From assembly GCA_028274465.1 (NCBI GenBank), contig CM051455.1, positions 128,375,462 to 128,439,461 of the forward strand: 64,000 nucleotides of DNA, in the 5' to 3' direction. Below, piece after piece: positions 23,906 through 37,426 of the stretch. The translations under genes were made by a program, and so were the position numbers. Within the stretch, counting starts at the first letter, position 1. Every line of letters starts with the position of its first letter. The notes under the pieces were generated by a model that had not been told where the DNA came from, made no database searches, and saw only the letters and a program-made list of their open reading frames with translations. Source of the stretch: Plantago ovata (lineage: Eukaryota > Streptophyta > Magnoliopsida > Lamiales > Plantaginaceae).

Positions 23906-26900
23906 ATGTTCTTGAACAGAATCCCAAAACGCAGTTTTTGCACCGCCGTGGATCCTCGGCGGGCGTGGCTGTTTGTGGGGTTGGGTAACCCAGGCGATAA
24001 ATTCAGCGGGACTAGGCATAATGTCGGTTTTGAATTCATTGATGCCTTTGCCGAATCTCAAGGCATTTCAATGGATACTGTGCACTGCAAATCCATCTTC
24101 GGAAAAGGTACCCTTACCCACCTCATTATACCCATTTCAATTTTTATCTAATGATGATAAATTGTTTTTTTCATTTCTTTCCTTTTTTTTGCAGGTTTTG
24201 TTGATGGGGTTCCGGTTTTCTTGGCAAAGCCTCAGACTTACATGAATCTCAGCGGTGAATCTGTAAGCTGCTAAATTTTGTTTGTTCTGTTTGTATGTAG
24301 TGTCTGTTGATTTGTTAGGGAATTGTTGTGTAAGCTGCTTTTCCATTTTATATGATTTCATAATTTGGTAACTTGTCAGATGTTCTGTTGGACTATTAGA
24401 TTTTAGTCTTGAGCTTAAGTATTTTGAATCATGCATGGTGCGTCTCAGCTTGAAATCATTGCAAAGACAAAGAGAGAGACAAATGCATGGAATTTGGAAT
24501 TTCTAAGTTTGATCTTGGACTTGAGCTACTAGTGCGTATAAGGTTGTATTAGTGCATCATAGTATGAGTTTTCAGATGAAATATGCTCTAGCTCAGATCT
24601 CATGAAGGATAGTTGTCGTTAGAATGACATAAAATCATGAAAAGCTATGAGAAATAAGAGAAATAGAGTGGTCTGAATTTTGTTGAGCAACAGATTAATG
24701 GGTTCTTAAGTGCAACCTATATTGGCTGTTTTATTTTCATAGTTTTTTTGGATACAGGCAGCTAACTATGATGTAGGTCCTTTAGTATGAGTGATGCAAT
24801 ACGTTGGATAATTGAAAATCACCTATGGAGGCTCCTTCATCCTGGTGGTTGACCTTGTTTTAGCTTGTATAAAATTACTTTAGATTTCATATTGACCTTG
24901 ACTGCAACAATAATCTTCTCCACATGCACTCTTTCCTAATTAGATCTTTGTTTATTGCCTTAATCTTCATATCATTTTCCTATTTGAAACATTTTTTCAC
25001 TGTTAATCTACACTGTGGTACTATACTCCTAGAGAATCTAGGTAATATTTTGAAATAACTGTAGAGGTTCTTTCATTTCTGTGATCATGAAGCAGTTGAA
25101 AATGGACCACTGAAATTGAAATGATAACGGACCTTTGGGACTTCAATTTCTTTTAGTATTCAAGTTAAATTGCCTAACGATTTTCGTTTATAGAGTGCGG
25201 CTTCGAAGTTTCTGTTGCATCAAGAAAAGTATATTGCTTATAAAAACTAACACTTTGGCATTCTTGTTCCTCATCCCTGTTTTTTTTTGGGGGGGGGGGG
25301 GGCTAATAATTATATAATTTTTTGTATTGTTAATATATATATTTTTCTTTTAATAAGATCAATATGTAAGTCTTTTCTTTCGCTGCAATAAGTAATCTCT
25401 TCTGGGAAGTGGGAAGATGCAAATGGCAGCATGCCCAACTATTATAAATATAATCTGCGCATGTCATGTATTGTTTCCCATGAAATCCTGGTTATGCTAC
25501 AATGACTTGATCTTGTTTGCTGTTTGAATCTATCTGGCTCAGTGTGTACATTACCTAATATATTTGAGAAATAAAAACCGAAGTTCTCATTATGTATGTG
25601 GGTGTTGAACTGAAATACTCTTCATCTTTCTTCTGGCAGACTGGTCCTCTTGCTGCATATTATAAGCTTCCTCTCAATCGAGTTCTAGTGGTACAATCTT
25701 GTTTTCATGCGTAATTTGCCTACTCATTTCTGGAGAGGTTTATCATGATGTTTATATTTTGTTGTAGATTCATGATGACATGGATTTACCTTGTGGAGTT
25801 CTTCGTCTTCACCCCATGGGAAGTCATCGAAGGCATAATGGGTAAGAGGAGGCAACATACTCAATCTTGATTTCATGACAACCTGCGTTATAAGGCTTTG
25901 AAGTTACTGTGGTGATACCGTACTATCTTTTTGCTCACAATTAATTTATATTTCAAAGCCCCAGCTGCCATTTTCAAATTATTCTGTTCTTCAACCTTTT
26001 GAATTAGGAATGTGGATTGTGGATAATGTGCTAATTTTGTACACATAAATATTATATAGAATTACTTGTTCGGATCCTACGACTCTTTTGGATCATTCTC
26101 ATAATCTGAACCAATCAGAATATGGTGAGCAAGGCTTCCATGTACTTCAGAGTGAAATTGTTTAGTCAACTTTAAGTCCAGCAATCATCACGAGTTACAG
26201 TGTGGCATATGCACTTACTTGTCAAGGCTAACCTGAGACCATCAACAAGCTGTTTTGTATTGAACAATGAATAATAAGTGAGTAAACGGGTATATTGAAT
26301 AGTTACTTTAGTGTCGGGACTCTTGGTCTGTCTAGAGATTCCTTGTGATATTGATGGATCAGGCCAAGTCAAAAGTACTGACCTATATGTAAGATCATCC
26401 AGCGTAGGTCAGAGGGACGGTCTACTTGTATGGACAGGACTATAGTCAATGGATCGTCGTAGTTGGCTTATACGGCCATTGTTCTGGGGCTCGCCTCCGA
26501 ACCTTTCCAGGGGTTCTGTGGGAGTTGTACTCTTCCAAGGACCAGTACATCTGAATACTTATTCAGACCATTTTTTTCCTATACCAATAACCTTTCTCAC
26601 ATGTGCCCTCTTATACTATTGTTCCCTTCCCTTCCATTATGTGTTACCACTGTCCTTTGTGTATCTAATTGCTAGTGAATCTGTGGAAGGCTAAAACTTT
26701 TTCTAAGGCTAAAACTTTTTCTGATGCTCGCTGTTTTGTTGTTTTCTTCATAAGCTTAATTTTTGCCTGCTTTAAATTCTAGGAGCCCAAAATGTTATGC
26801 AGATACTTGTGCTGGAACTGTGATGATACTTCTGTTCGACTTAGTTTCAAGAATATATCTGATGTAGGAATCAGTGCTTATGTGCTACATGATTATTTGA

Positions 26901-28216
26901 TCAGCCTTTGTTCTGTATCTGATTGGACTTCGTTTCAGCATTCTAATGATTTAATGTGATTCGGTTCTCTGTTTTCTGGGAGAGTTTCCCTTACCTTGGA
27001 TGGTTTTTATGACTCATCTCAAGGACATTTTCTGAATTTGCTAGGTTGAAAAACGTGGTCTATCATTTCCGCGGAAATAGAGAATTTCCACGGTTGCGAA
27101 TTGGTGAGTTTAACTTGTCTGCTCCCTTTGTAGTCTGCTGTACTTCAGTCCCACTAGTTGTAACCACATTATTATTTACTTTTTGTTAGGTATAGGGCAG
27201 CCTGCTGGCCAGATGGATCCCAAAGCTTTCTTACTACAAAAGTTTAATGCAAGAGCCCGTGAAAGGGTATATTTTCTGCACATACTTGTTTGTGAATTGA
27301 GATGAGCTTGCTTACCCTCTTTTTTTTTTTCTTTTTCTTCTCTCTTTTTATTTTTATGAGCTTCCACAACTGGTAAGTTTGAGTAGATAGAGAGTTTGGC
27401 TACGTATATAATGGTCTTATTATCCACAATCATAATCAATTGCTGAGAAAGTAATTGTGAACCATGCGAATCGGTTCATGATTTTCTTTTGCTTGATTTA
27501 TTTGTATTGTGATCGTGTGAGAAATCTATCATGGGGCTGTAAAAGTAAGAGTGATGTGTTGCTTTAAAGGACAATAATTCAGTGTGTTTGTAGGTTTACG
27601 TTGAATAATGAGCAAGTAAAAAAGGTGAAGAAATTTTGGGAGAGACATGGAGAGACTTAATCCACATGGTGCTGGAATTCTCATGTTTCTAGCTTTCAAG
27701 TTGCATAAGATTCTTTCAGCTTGGTTGGATAGTAGAGAGTCAAACTTTTCTGTGACCAGCCACGTGCTGCAGTCTAGTAATTTCGGATTGTAATACCTAA
27801 CCCAACTCTTGGTTGCCAAAATAGCTTCAAGCAGATGACATACTTGTTGGACTTGTGTTACTATTCTGTGACATACACGAACACGTAGATGCAGTGTCCA
27901 CCTCCTGGTTGAAAAACAAAGATCATTTTTACTTTGGAGATTGAGCTTGGTGTATCAGTTGTATGTTGCTTTGATTACTTCCTTCCTTAGTCCTTGAACT
28001 TATTCATCTCCATCACGCAGCTTAAAAAGAGAGTTGTTGCCTTTTTTGTTAAATACTTCATTTATGCACTTTTAAATTCTGTAGATTGATGCTGCATTAC
28101 CCGAGGGTGTTGAAGCCTTGAAACAAGTACTGTCCAAAGGTCTTACAGAGAGCGCGAGATGCTTCAACAAAGTGCAGAAATACAAACATATAAGGCTGCA
28201 AACCATGCCAGTATGA
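23906..28216 (+). CDS. Peptidyl-tRNA hydrolase (Pth type, 7 exons)
   Basis: Hydrolyses the ester bond of peptidyl-tRNA released from stalled ribosomes. Exons: 23906-24107, 24195-24262, 25640-25690, 25768-25841, 27045-27103, 27190-27266 and 28085-28216. All introns are GT-AG with consistent phase, giving 220 residues, the usual length. Catalytic landmarks are present: GLGNPG with the substrate-binding Asn, TRHNVGF with the catalytic His, [12 protein letters not shown], the HDDMDLPCG Asp, and [11 protein letters not shown]. The normally invariant GGHGGHNG loop reads GSHRRHNG here. The N-terminus ([19 protein letters not shown]) is basic and could target an organelle, probably mitochondria (inference). 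The genomic order after importin-5 matches Arabidopsis AT5G19820-AT5G19830 as I recall it. Confidence 0.93.
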
Positions 28217-28726
28217 GGTTGAACCAAGGTACTCGGTCTGATTAATCTCTTTATCATTTGACTCAGTTGTAAAGACTTGGCACGGCTCCTGATTATTTGA
28301 CTGCACTTTGCATTTACTGTGACACAGCAGCTCGATAATTTTAGTACTACTTCACATTACTGCACTTAGCATTTACTGCACTTTACATATTATATCATGA
28401 ATTCACATGTCTTTGTGCAAGTTGCTAGCTTCCCCCCACTTTTGTTAGTCCCATAAGCATGTTTGAGAGATGATACAGAGACTAAATCAAATGGAATGCT
28501 GTTGTGTTAGATCCTTGAGTGTCCTTAGTCTAGGAAAAATCTAGCATCATTGTGTTGGATGTAAGTAGGAAATGGAGAGGCAAAGATGGTCTTTGTTCTC
28601 GACAAGGGAAAAGGCAAATAGGCATTAGATTGGATCATTAGAGTTTGGACTTGTAACCGTAGGCACTTTTGGAAGATAATTACAGTTTTAACTACTATCA
28701 AGCATCACACAAACAAAGAGAATAGC
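28217..28726. other. Pth 3' flank
   Basis: Probable 3' untranslated region and spacer of the peptidyl-tRNA hydrolase gene. Several partial repeats of ACTGCACTTxxCATTTACTG occur at about 28300-28390. No gene seen. Confidence 0.4.
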
Positions 28727-30095
28727 ATTCCAACTGGTTGTTTCGAAACAGAACACCTTCCAGGCTAGACTTTCGATATATTATTCGAAAATGTTTGAGA
28801 TAAAATCGTATCACCAGATGAAGCAAAATGTTCACCGAAGAATACACAAGACTTGCAAGTTCATCGATAAGCCTTTTTCTCCCTTAGCCATTGCTTCTTC
28901 CACCAAAACATCTCCATCTACAATATTACATACCTCATACATTTCCCAAAATGTCGAACCTGCATCCATTTATGTCTAATGCCTTTCTTTGTAGACTGTG
29001 TTGCATCTTCCACATATTTTCATACTTTGCTCTGTTCACGGGATTCCATTGCCTAGCAATTATTTAATGTAGCTCTGGCTCCCAACGACAAGCCATCTGC
29101 ACAGATAAATTCAATTAAATGCTAAGAGAATTACATGGCTAAAATCACATTAAAACATATCAGTGAAAAATTTGAAATGCTAACCCCAAATTCCCTTCAC
29201 AAAAGTACACAGTAACACTTTGGAGCCTTTCTCCAACTCGTGTAACTATTCTCGGAAAAGAAATCCAAGTGGACGGGCTATGATTATGTCTTCTCTTTAT
29301 CACCAAACACATTGGCATCATCAAGAGTCACATTTATCCTTGATTGCCTTCTTTTCATAGCTTTAGGGGCTTTTGTGACGTTACGACCTGATTTAGTTCT
29401 AGGATGAGGCATCTCAAAATAGTTCGTAACATTACAAAAGCCCTTAAAGCTATGGAAATAAGGGAATATAGGATAAATATAACTCTTGATGCTACCGACG
29501 TGTTTGATGATAAAAAGAGAGACAAAATCATAGCCATCACAATTAACTTCTTTTCTGAATCTAGTCACAAGAGATGGGGGAAGGTTTGAGAGTGTCATCA
29601 TGAGCTTTTGTGGAGGGAATTCGGGATTAGCGCGTCAATTTTTGCTATTATGTTTTAATGTAGATTTAGCCCTGTAACTCTTTTAGCATTTATTTGTGCA
29701 GATGGTTTGTCGTTGGGAGCTGGAGCTGCATGATAGAATTGCCAGGCAATGGAATGTCGTGAATAATTCAATATAAAATATGTGGTACAATGGCAAGCGA
29801 TCTGCAAAGAAGGGCTTTAGACCTTAGTGGATGCAGGTTGACATTTTGGGAAATGTGTGATCTATATTGTAGATTGGAACTCTTTTCGTGGAAGATGCAA
29901 CGGGTAATTGAAGAAAAGATTGTTGATGAACTTACAAGTCTTCTGCAGTCTGTTGAGCGAACATTTTGCATCATCTCCAAATTTATCTCAAACATAATAG
30001 TATCTCGGAAGCTTCAGATAATTTTCGAAACTCTTAGTTTATTTCTGTTTTGTACATATTTCTGGGTTGTCTCTTGGAACAACCAGTTGGAACTA
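28727..30095. repeat. Long inverted repeat, two arms of about 670 bp
   Basis: The sequence from about 28727 to 29400 is the reverse complement of about 29405-30095, aligned by eye at about three quarters identity along the whole length with almost no loop. Matching landmarks: ATTCCAACTGGTTGTT (28727) with AACCAGTTGGAACT (30081); GTTTGAGATAAA (28793) with TTTATCTCAAAC (29983); GATAAATTCAATTAAATGC with GCATTTATTTGTGC; CTTTAGGGGCTTTTGT (29362) with ACAAAAGCCCTTAAAG (29434). No transposon-like ends or TSD were identified. Transcription would give a long imperfect hairpin. Short frames in both arms (for example KWMQVRHFGKC-like in the left arm read on minus) hint that the arms descend from a gene fragment, but I do not recognise it. 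Confidence 0.85.
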
Positions 30096-30557
30096 TAGTT
30101 ATCTTTCAAGGTTGATGAGTTGTAACAGTTTACCAGGTAATAATACTATACTGTGAATCTGTGTACGGATCTTGTGGGTGTAGTATTGATTACATGTAGT
30201 TTTCCACCATAAATTTGTGCAATGTATCCTATACTAGAAATAGGAAACCTTTACCAAAAAAAAAAAAAAAAAAAAGAAATAGGAAACACAACTTTCATGG
30301 ATTTGACCCAATAGATCCACATTGGTGCAATTCCATTTTGATTTTTACATGAGTACCACCAAGATTGCGGATTCATATAGCTAGCTAAAGTTAATGGACA
30401 AATGCCAATCAAAGAAAATGACTGCAATGCACAGTAACTCATTTATTTCATGATTACATATCCGCAATATTTCTTTAAAACACAAACGTATGTGACCACT
30501 TATATCCATCTGTCATCCTATAAACCATTAAGATGGTGATTTAAGACACCTAGCTAG
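30096..30557. other. MYB gene upstream region
   Basis: Promoter-side DNA of the MYB gene with an A tract at 30256-30275. No gene seen. Confidence 0.4.
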
Positions 30558-30565
30558 ATATATAG
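30558..30565 (+). promoter_or_regulatory. TATA-like box of the MYB gene
   Basis: ATATATAG about 54 bp upstream of the MYB start codon. Motif and distance are the only evidence; a longer leader from another site cannot be excluded. Confidence 0.4.
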
Positions 30566-30618
30566 TGTGTTAAAATGTCAAATAGAGCTTCGAGAGATAA
30601 CTATTTGTTTCAAGAAGT

Positions 30619-32013
30619 ATGAAAAGTCCATTGACATCTTCAATGTCAAATCAAACAGCTACTGCAGCTAGCAGTGATGGTTGTTCGGCTGGGAAAAAGG
30701 CATCAGCGTCGTGTTGCAGCAATGTGGGGCTGAAGAGGGGGCCATGGACTGCTGAGGAAGACGAGATTTTGTCAAAATACGTAAAGAAGGAAGGAGAAGG
30801 GAGGTGGCGCACCTTGCCGAAAAGGGCAGGGCTAATGCGATGTGGTAAGAGCTGTCGTCTCCGGTGGATGAACTACCTCCGCCCTTCGGTCAAGCGCGGT
30901 GGCATATCAGCAGATGAGGAGGATCTCATCCTCCGGCTCCACCGTCTCCTTGGCAACAGGTACGTTAGTATATGTTTGTGTGTCTCCTTTGTTCTTTATT
31001 GATGACATACGATGCGGAAGCAATTAACTGGAGATGGATATGAGATTTATATGGTTTCTCGGTTGTTTTCGTTGTTATTATGTTTCAGTCATTTTCTTGG
31101 TTATATTGAAAGAAGACTACTCCAATATCTCACACTATAATATTTATGAATGTAGCTGGACTCATGTAGGATTTACATCATGCAATGCTTCTTTCATATA
31201 CCATTTTCATCCTTGGCTTCTGCAAGCCAGTTTTTCCATGTTCATCAACTTCACTGATATGATGATTTCACACTTTCTGGCTTCTTTTAATACTCCATGT
31301 TTATATTTTCTTTGATTTCTTCTCAACTTGTCACCAATAACACATGTATATGCGTCTTTCTCTTCCTTTTGTATGATTCCAATATCAACCAGTAAATCTT
31401 TTCATACATATGGTGTCTAGCTTTCTTCGAATCAGGTTGTGTCTACGCGTGCATTTTAACTTAAATAATGAGCTTGATAGCACGCGGTCGAATATGTTGA
31501 ACAATCTAATGGATCTTATTATGGTATGGAAACAGGTGGTCGCTGATAGCTGGAAGAATTCCAGGGCGAACAGACAATGAGATAAAGAACTATTGGAACA
31601 CTCACCTCAGCAAGAAACTCATCAACCAAGGCATAGACCCTAAAACTCACAAGCCAATATTAAACCACATCAACACCTTACTTGCCAACACACAAGCTTC
31701 TTTCCCAGAGTTACAACCTGTTGTTTCCAACTCATACCATTTCTCAGTTTCTCCGAGAAACAAGATGTTAAGCAACGACGTCTTACTTACTGGAGATTTC
31801 GAGTATGCCAGAAACAAGAATGATGGTTTCAAGACTGATTTGGGAGATGGTAATGAGGGAACCAGTTACAGCAAGGAAGGTATTATTAATGTTAAAGATC
31901 AAGATGATATCAACCTTTTAGTTCCTGATGATGCATTTTCGTCGTTTTTGAACTCGTTGATAAACGATGACATGTTCAACACAAGCAGCAGCTGCAAGAG
32001 CAGGATCAGTTAG
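30619..32013 (+). CDS. MYB5: R2R3-MYB transcription factor, MYB5 type
   Basis: Two exons, 30619-30959 and 31536-32013, joined at a GT-AG intron inside R3 (GNR|W, a common R2R3-MYB intron site), encode 272 residues. R2 begins [19 protein letters not shown] (about residue 39) and R3 begins [18 protein letters not shown] (about residue 91). The bHLH-contact motif DL-x2-R-x3-L-x6-L-x3-R is complete at about 102-121, so it should join MYB-bHLH-WD40 complexes. The repeats and the C-terminal [12 protein letters not shown] motif match Arabidopsis MYB5 from memory. That protein regulates seed-coat mucilage, proanthocyanidin and trichome genes. The usual first R2R3 intron is absent. A second in-frame ATG eight codons downstream is a possible start. 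The C-terminal region is otherwise diverged. Confidence 0.93.
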
Positions 32014-35000
32014 AAGAAGTGAAGCAGCATATGAGCAACATTTACAGCTTGAACGGATAATGAGCTCCGTGGTGGTGGTTCGTCGTTTCTTGGTTGATTG
32101 TCAAGGCAATTAACCTTCTTCTGCACATCTGAAGAACTGAAGTAGAAAAGTGATGATCATAGGGCATTGTATGTGTTATCTACTATGATTTCAGTATTAG
32201 GAACAGCAATCTGGTGAATCAAGTTTTCAAGTGTCATATTTCCTACACCTTGTATTTTACTTGATTATTATATTAGAAAATGTAATAAATATTTGTTGGA
32301 ACAGTGCAGTATTATGTTTTTATTATTCTTAACAAGATTTTCACTTGAGATATACACTCTAGTATTATACTGGGATGATCATAAACTTGCACAATTTATT
32401 TATTTACTTATTTTTCTTTCTATCAACAATTTTAATTTATGCAGCAGATTAATTTTGAAGATTAATCTTATTTGATGAAGAAAAACAATTGGATTAGATG
32501 CAGTGAATTATGGCATGGCCTGCGTAAAAAAAATTGACGTGGGAGAAATTTATTTGTAAGGGCATATCAGAAAATTAATGCAGTGAAGCAAAATAGACAA
32601 ATAAGGAAATAGTTGCCGTTTAAAATGATGCAATTTTAGTTTATAGTGTGTAAGAGTTGGAGTAAATTTACATGAATGACAAAAGGGCTATATGTAGTCA
32701 AAATTCAATTTGATACGTCCCTCTATGATTTTATAGTAGTAGTAGTATTAATTTAACTGTCACCTCGAATTAAATTTTGCTTCTGCTTCAATTGAGTTAT
32801 GACTCTACTGTCACCGTCACCATTTAAGACTTATTATCGTCTAAGTAGAAGAATTCTTTTTTAATCATTAATTTCTTATTTATATCATACATAGTTTTTG
32901 TTATTAAAAACAATCATATATTCATATATTTAATATTTTCAACATATTACATATGGAGACTCAAAGGAGAGAGTCGAGAAACTCAAACTATCATCAGATG
33001 CATCATGCATATCGTAGCCAACTGATGGCCACTCTATTACAATCACTATGTTTAAATTTTAAAATACAAATAAGCACAAATTCTAGCATGCATGCTGCCT
33101 TAGAACGCCTTTGTTTTAATTAATAGTATAAGTTTTCTTTCTAACTTTTAATTTGGAGTTTAGATATACAATAGAATCACTACTAATACATACCCAAAAC
33201 CTCTAGATTCATAGAATCAAGAGCTATATATACTTACTTATATTTACGAATTCACATTCGTACCACCTCACGTAACGTAATTATGACTACCCACCTAAAA
33301 AAATTACATCCCCTATCTTTTCCCCTTCCCAATTGATAACGTCATGTGTGACTTCATCTCACATCAATTCCGTATAAAAACATCGTAACATTATTTTTTA
33401 TAATTGAAAAGTCGACATGAAATAAGAGGGTTTATATGGTGAATGAAAAACATTACATTTTTATATAATGTAATATTATCCTGGCCGGATTTAAACGTAC
33501 GTATTTGAATCCGTATCATGAAAAAGCAAGATGGAAATGTTGTTACTAGCTAGTACACAAATAAACTTACTAACGACTAAATAGTAGTGAAGCATTTTCA
33601 ACGTCATTAAAAAAAATGAAATGGTACTCACTCGGGTCGAAATTGAATTGATCTTATCAAAGTTGGAATGGAGTAGCTCATGAAAACAGAATTATGCCGG
33701 ATCTGTGGCTAAACACAACCGAAGCTAGCTATTAGCAGGCGGTAGCTGGGTTTTGATGGGTGACCGATCGACCACCTATTGTTTGCGAGCCTTCTTCTTT
33801 TTAGACCAGTTCGTTCATAAACAAACAAAATATCGAAATGCAATGAGTAGAGAAAGTAGCTGATTTGGCTGGAAATTCATTGCTGCAATATATGGTAGAT
33901 GATGAGCATTACCATTAGTATATATATCATCAACACTTGAGAGTTGAGAGGATTATTAGGTTGAATTTTTGGTACTTGTGTTTGTTTATGTGTAGATTTA
34001 TTTCCTCCCAATTGACTGGTAGATTTTCCCGCCAATATATGTTTTGCAGTTGCAGTATCTCGTAGCTAGTATTACTGCAAGTCTGTTAAGATCCTAACCG
34101 ATAGGAAGATGAATCTAACTTTCTTACCAACAAGTTCACATTACAGTGACCATATTAAGCTAATTAATTACCATTTAAAATGGGTGGGTGGTCCATCTGC
34201 ATCCTGTCAACATTAATTACTCAAATAAAATGAGTAACAACCATTATTAGAAAAATAAATAAATAAATAAATCACATCTTACATACATTTTGAGTAATTG
34301 ATTGGTGTAAAGATGTCAATCTATTGATGGTATACGTGGCGAGTATTGACGACTACTCAAAGGCTTGACTGTATAGCTAAGGTAATCGAGTCGCTTTTAA
34401 TCTCTGTTAAAATCTTGTTTAACTAAGCTATAAGTACAATTCGGCTCAATAAAGCTCGTTTATTATCAAGATAAGAAGAAGAGCACAAGTTATGTAGAGC
34501 GCCCTAGTCCGTCCACAGACAGAGAGACGGATCAACATGAACTGAAGAGCGAACTAGGCAAAGACTGTACTGTAGAAGTTGTAAATAGGAGAAGCACGTT
34601 TTCTGTGTATAGAAACGTTTAGATTAGGTTAGACTAATCTAGGCTTAACTAATGAGCTGGTTTAACTGTTTCTCCAGCTTAGTATAAGTAGGAATAACAC
34701 TTGTACATTTCCACTAATTTCATTCAATAAGAAAACAGGCTAACTAAAATCTCTTCTCGTTTACATTTCAATGGCGATTTATGAAAGCTCTGATACTTAT
34801 ATTTATTTTTAATCGGGCTAGCGATAAGTTACTCGAAAGTCGAATCCAAGGTTGATTTTTAAATTTGTTTCTTTAACGAGTCAGGCCGGATATGATCGAA
34901 TTCAAAATGTCATTTTTATCAAGAATGATCAAGGAAAATAAGTTTTTAACTATACAAATGTATAATTCACTCGTCCACAAAGGAATTAATTGAGTATTGT

Positions 35001-35075
35001 TTTATGTAGAACATTCACTCGTAGAATATGTGCACTACGATGAGGCTCAGAACCCATGCGATATGTTCATCCGCA
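32014..35075. other. Intergenic, no gene seen
   Basis: AT-rich DNA downstream of the MYB gene. A segment at about 34310-34900 has retroelement-like features (CAGCTTAGTATAAGTAGG, then CATTCAATAAGAAAAC) suggesting a decayed LTR, but no ends or TSD could be fixed. Confidence 0.35.
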
Positions 35076-36927
35076 TAGGGCCTTAAAAAATTTGGGACCT
35101 CAAGATTTACACAACCGTTTTAAATTATTGTATGATAAAAAGAAAATTAACGAATAGTTAAACTTAATACAAACATTAAAATTGAAATTTATATCAAATC
35201 TTCAAGAAAAAAAAAGTACGAACATTAGAAATAGAAATTTACAAGTAATTCTAGATAGGAAAATAGCTCGAATATGTCAGCTATATTCATGACAATACTG
35301 TTTTGGCACAAGAAATCATCAGGGGATATGGTAGGAAAAACATGTAAGCTCGTTGCATGATAAAAATGAATTTGCAAAAAACCTATGATTCTATTTGCTG
35401 GCAATTTGTTGAGCAGTTGTTGTGGAGTTATGGTTTCCCCCACTTATTTGTAGGTTGGTTGAGTACTTGCTTGACTACAGTAAGCTACCAAATCTGTTTG
35501 AATGGTCATCTCCTAGAGCCATTCCAAGGTAAGAAGGGTTTACGACAAGGAGATCCAGTCTCTCCCTACTTATTCGTGTTGTGTATGGAGTATCTCAGTA
35601 GAATCATGAGCTCTTTGCAGTAGCATCCTCATTTCAGATATCATCCCAAATGTGCTCAACTTCACATCACTCATCTTACCTTTGCTGATGACCTCCTCTT
35701 CTTCTGCAAAGGTAACACTTCTTCTGTCGATGCTTTGCTGGAGAAATTTGAATTGTTTAGGTCTACTTCTGGTTTGGTGGCAAATAAAAGAAAGAGTGAG
35801 ATATACTTTTCAGAAGTTAGTGTGAACAAATGTGAGGAAATTGCAAGCAAAGCTCAATTAAGTGAGGGGGTGTTGCCTTTTAGATACCTAGGTATACCTC
35901 TCAATGACAAAAGGTCGTCTATAGTGCAATATCAACCGTTGTTGGAGAAGATGATTGCAAGAGTAACTCACTGGACCTCTAAATTGTTAAGTTATGGTGG
36001 GAGAGTTCAACTAATAAGGAGTGTACTCTATTCTATACAAAGCTATTGGAGTCAAATTTTCTTCTTCCCCAAGAAAGTTATGACAACAGTGGAGGCCATA
36101 TGTACGAAGTTCTTGTGGACGGGTGAGGTAGGAGATCGAAAAAATCCTTAATCTCTTGGGATGCCGTTTGTAGGCCCCGTACTAAGGCAGGACTGAATCT
36201 GTTGCACCTCCCCACTTGGAACAAAGTTTGCATTCTGAAATTGCTGTGGGCCTTGAGTGCCAAAAAAGATAAACTCTGGGTGAAATGGATGCATATATAC
36301 TATATGAAAGGGCAAGAAATTATGGGTATGGGCAGCCCAACTGATGCCTCATACTTGTTTAAGAAAATGATGAAAGTTCGCAATCTGGTGGAAGGTAATG
36401 CTATATGGGAGCAACAAATGTGGAGTGAATTGTACTGTAGGAAAAATGTCTATAAATTGTTGCGGCCTGCAGGTGAGAAGGTGATATGGAAGGAACTAAT
36501 TTTAAACAATATGGCCACACCCAAAGCGCAATTCATTCTGTGGGGTAGCACTTTGGTCTGAAAGCTCTGTCACTCTGGGTAGGTCGACCCAATGCCAACA
36601 ATCTCATGCTAAACAACTTGTACATGACTGTGTTCGGGAGATATCCGGCTAATAGATTTTGGAAAGTACTGATTACAGAATATGTATATGCCATTTGGAG
36701 GGAGCGTAACATCAGAATTTTCCAAGATAACAGGAGTACTATTGCTGCTATTGTCAAGGAAGTTGCTTGCATAGCTCTGGCCAGATCCATTTTTGATGTG
36801 AAGATGCAAGAATTTTGCTACAGTTTTGAATCTTATCCTTATGTAATTATTCAAAGTTAGATTGTTAGCGTTATTCGTTTTTCCTGATGTTTGCTTGCGG
36901 AAATCCTACTTTTAAAGGATTCTGTTT

Positions 36928-37009
36928 GGGTCAATTACATCTAGGTGATGTTTTGGAAACTTAATTAAAACTTAGTGATACTCAAAAACTTCTTTTCAAA
37001 AAAGTGAAG

Positions 37010-37084
<75 letters not shown>

Positions 37085-37278
37085 AAGGGAAATCTTATGA
37101 GGTGTTGTACATTTCCATTGAATTTCACTTCAATTTGAATGAATTAGGGATTCCGTGTACAACTCTAAGTAGACCTTCCTACACATGCATCTGAACATAT
37201 ATGCATTATCTTTATGTATTTCAATAAAAAAAGGAGGTTTTTCAATGCGAGATCTAAAAACACTATATATATCTATAA

Positions 37279-37341
<63 letters not shown>

Positions 37342-37378
37342 CTATATATATATATATAGATATATATATATCATATAT

Positions 37379-37426
<48 letters not shown>

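Noticed and set aside
25265..25302. Poly-G tract in the Pth intron and another at 18721-18734
   Set aside because: Simple homopolymers with no flanking structure to suggest a function; length may be unreliable.
34310..34900. Candidate LTR remnant
   Set aside because: LTR-like leader and polyadenylation-like sequence, but neither end could be fixed.
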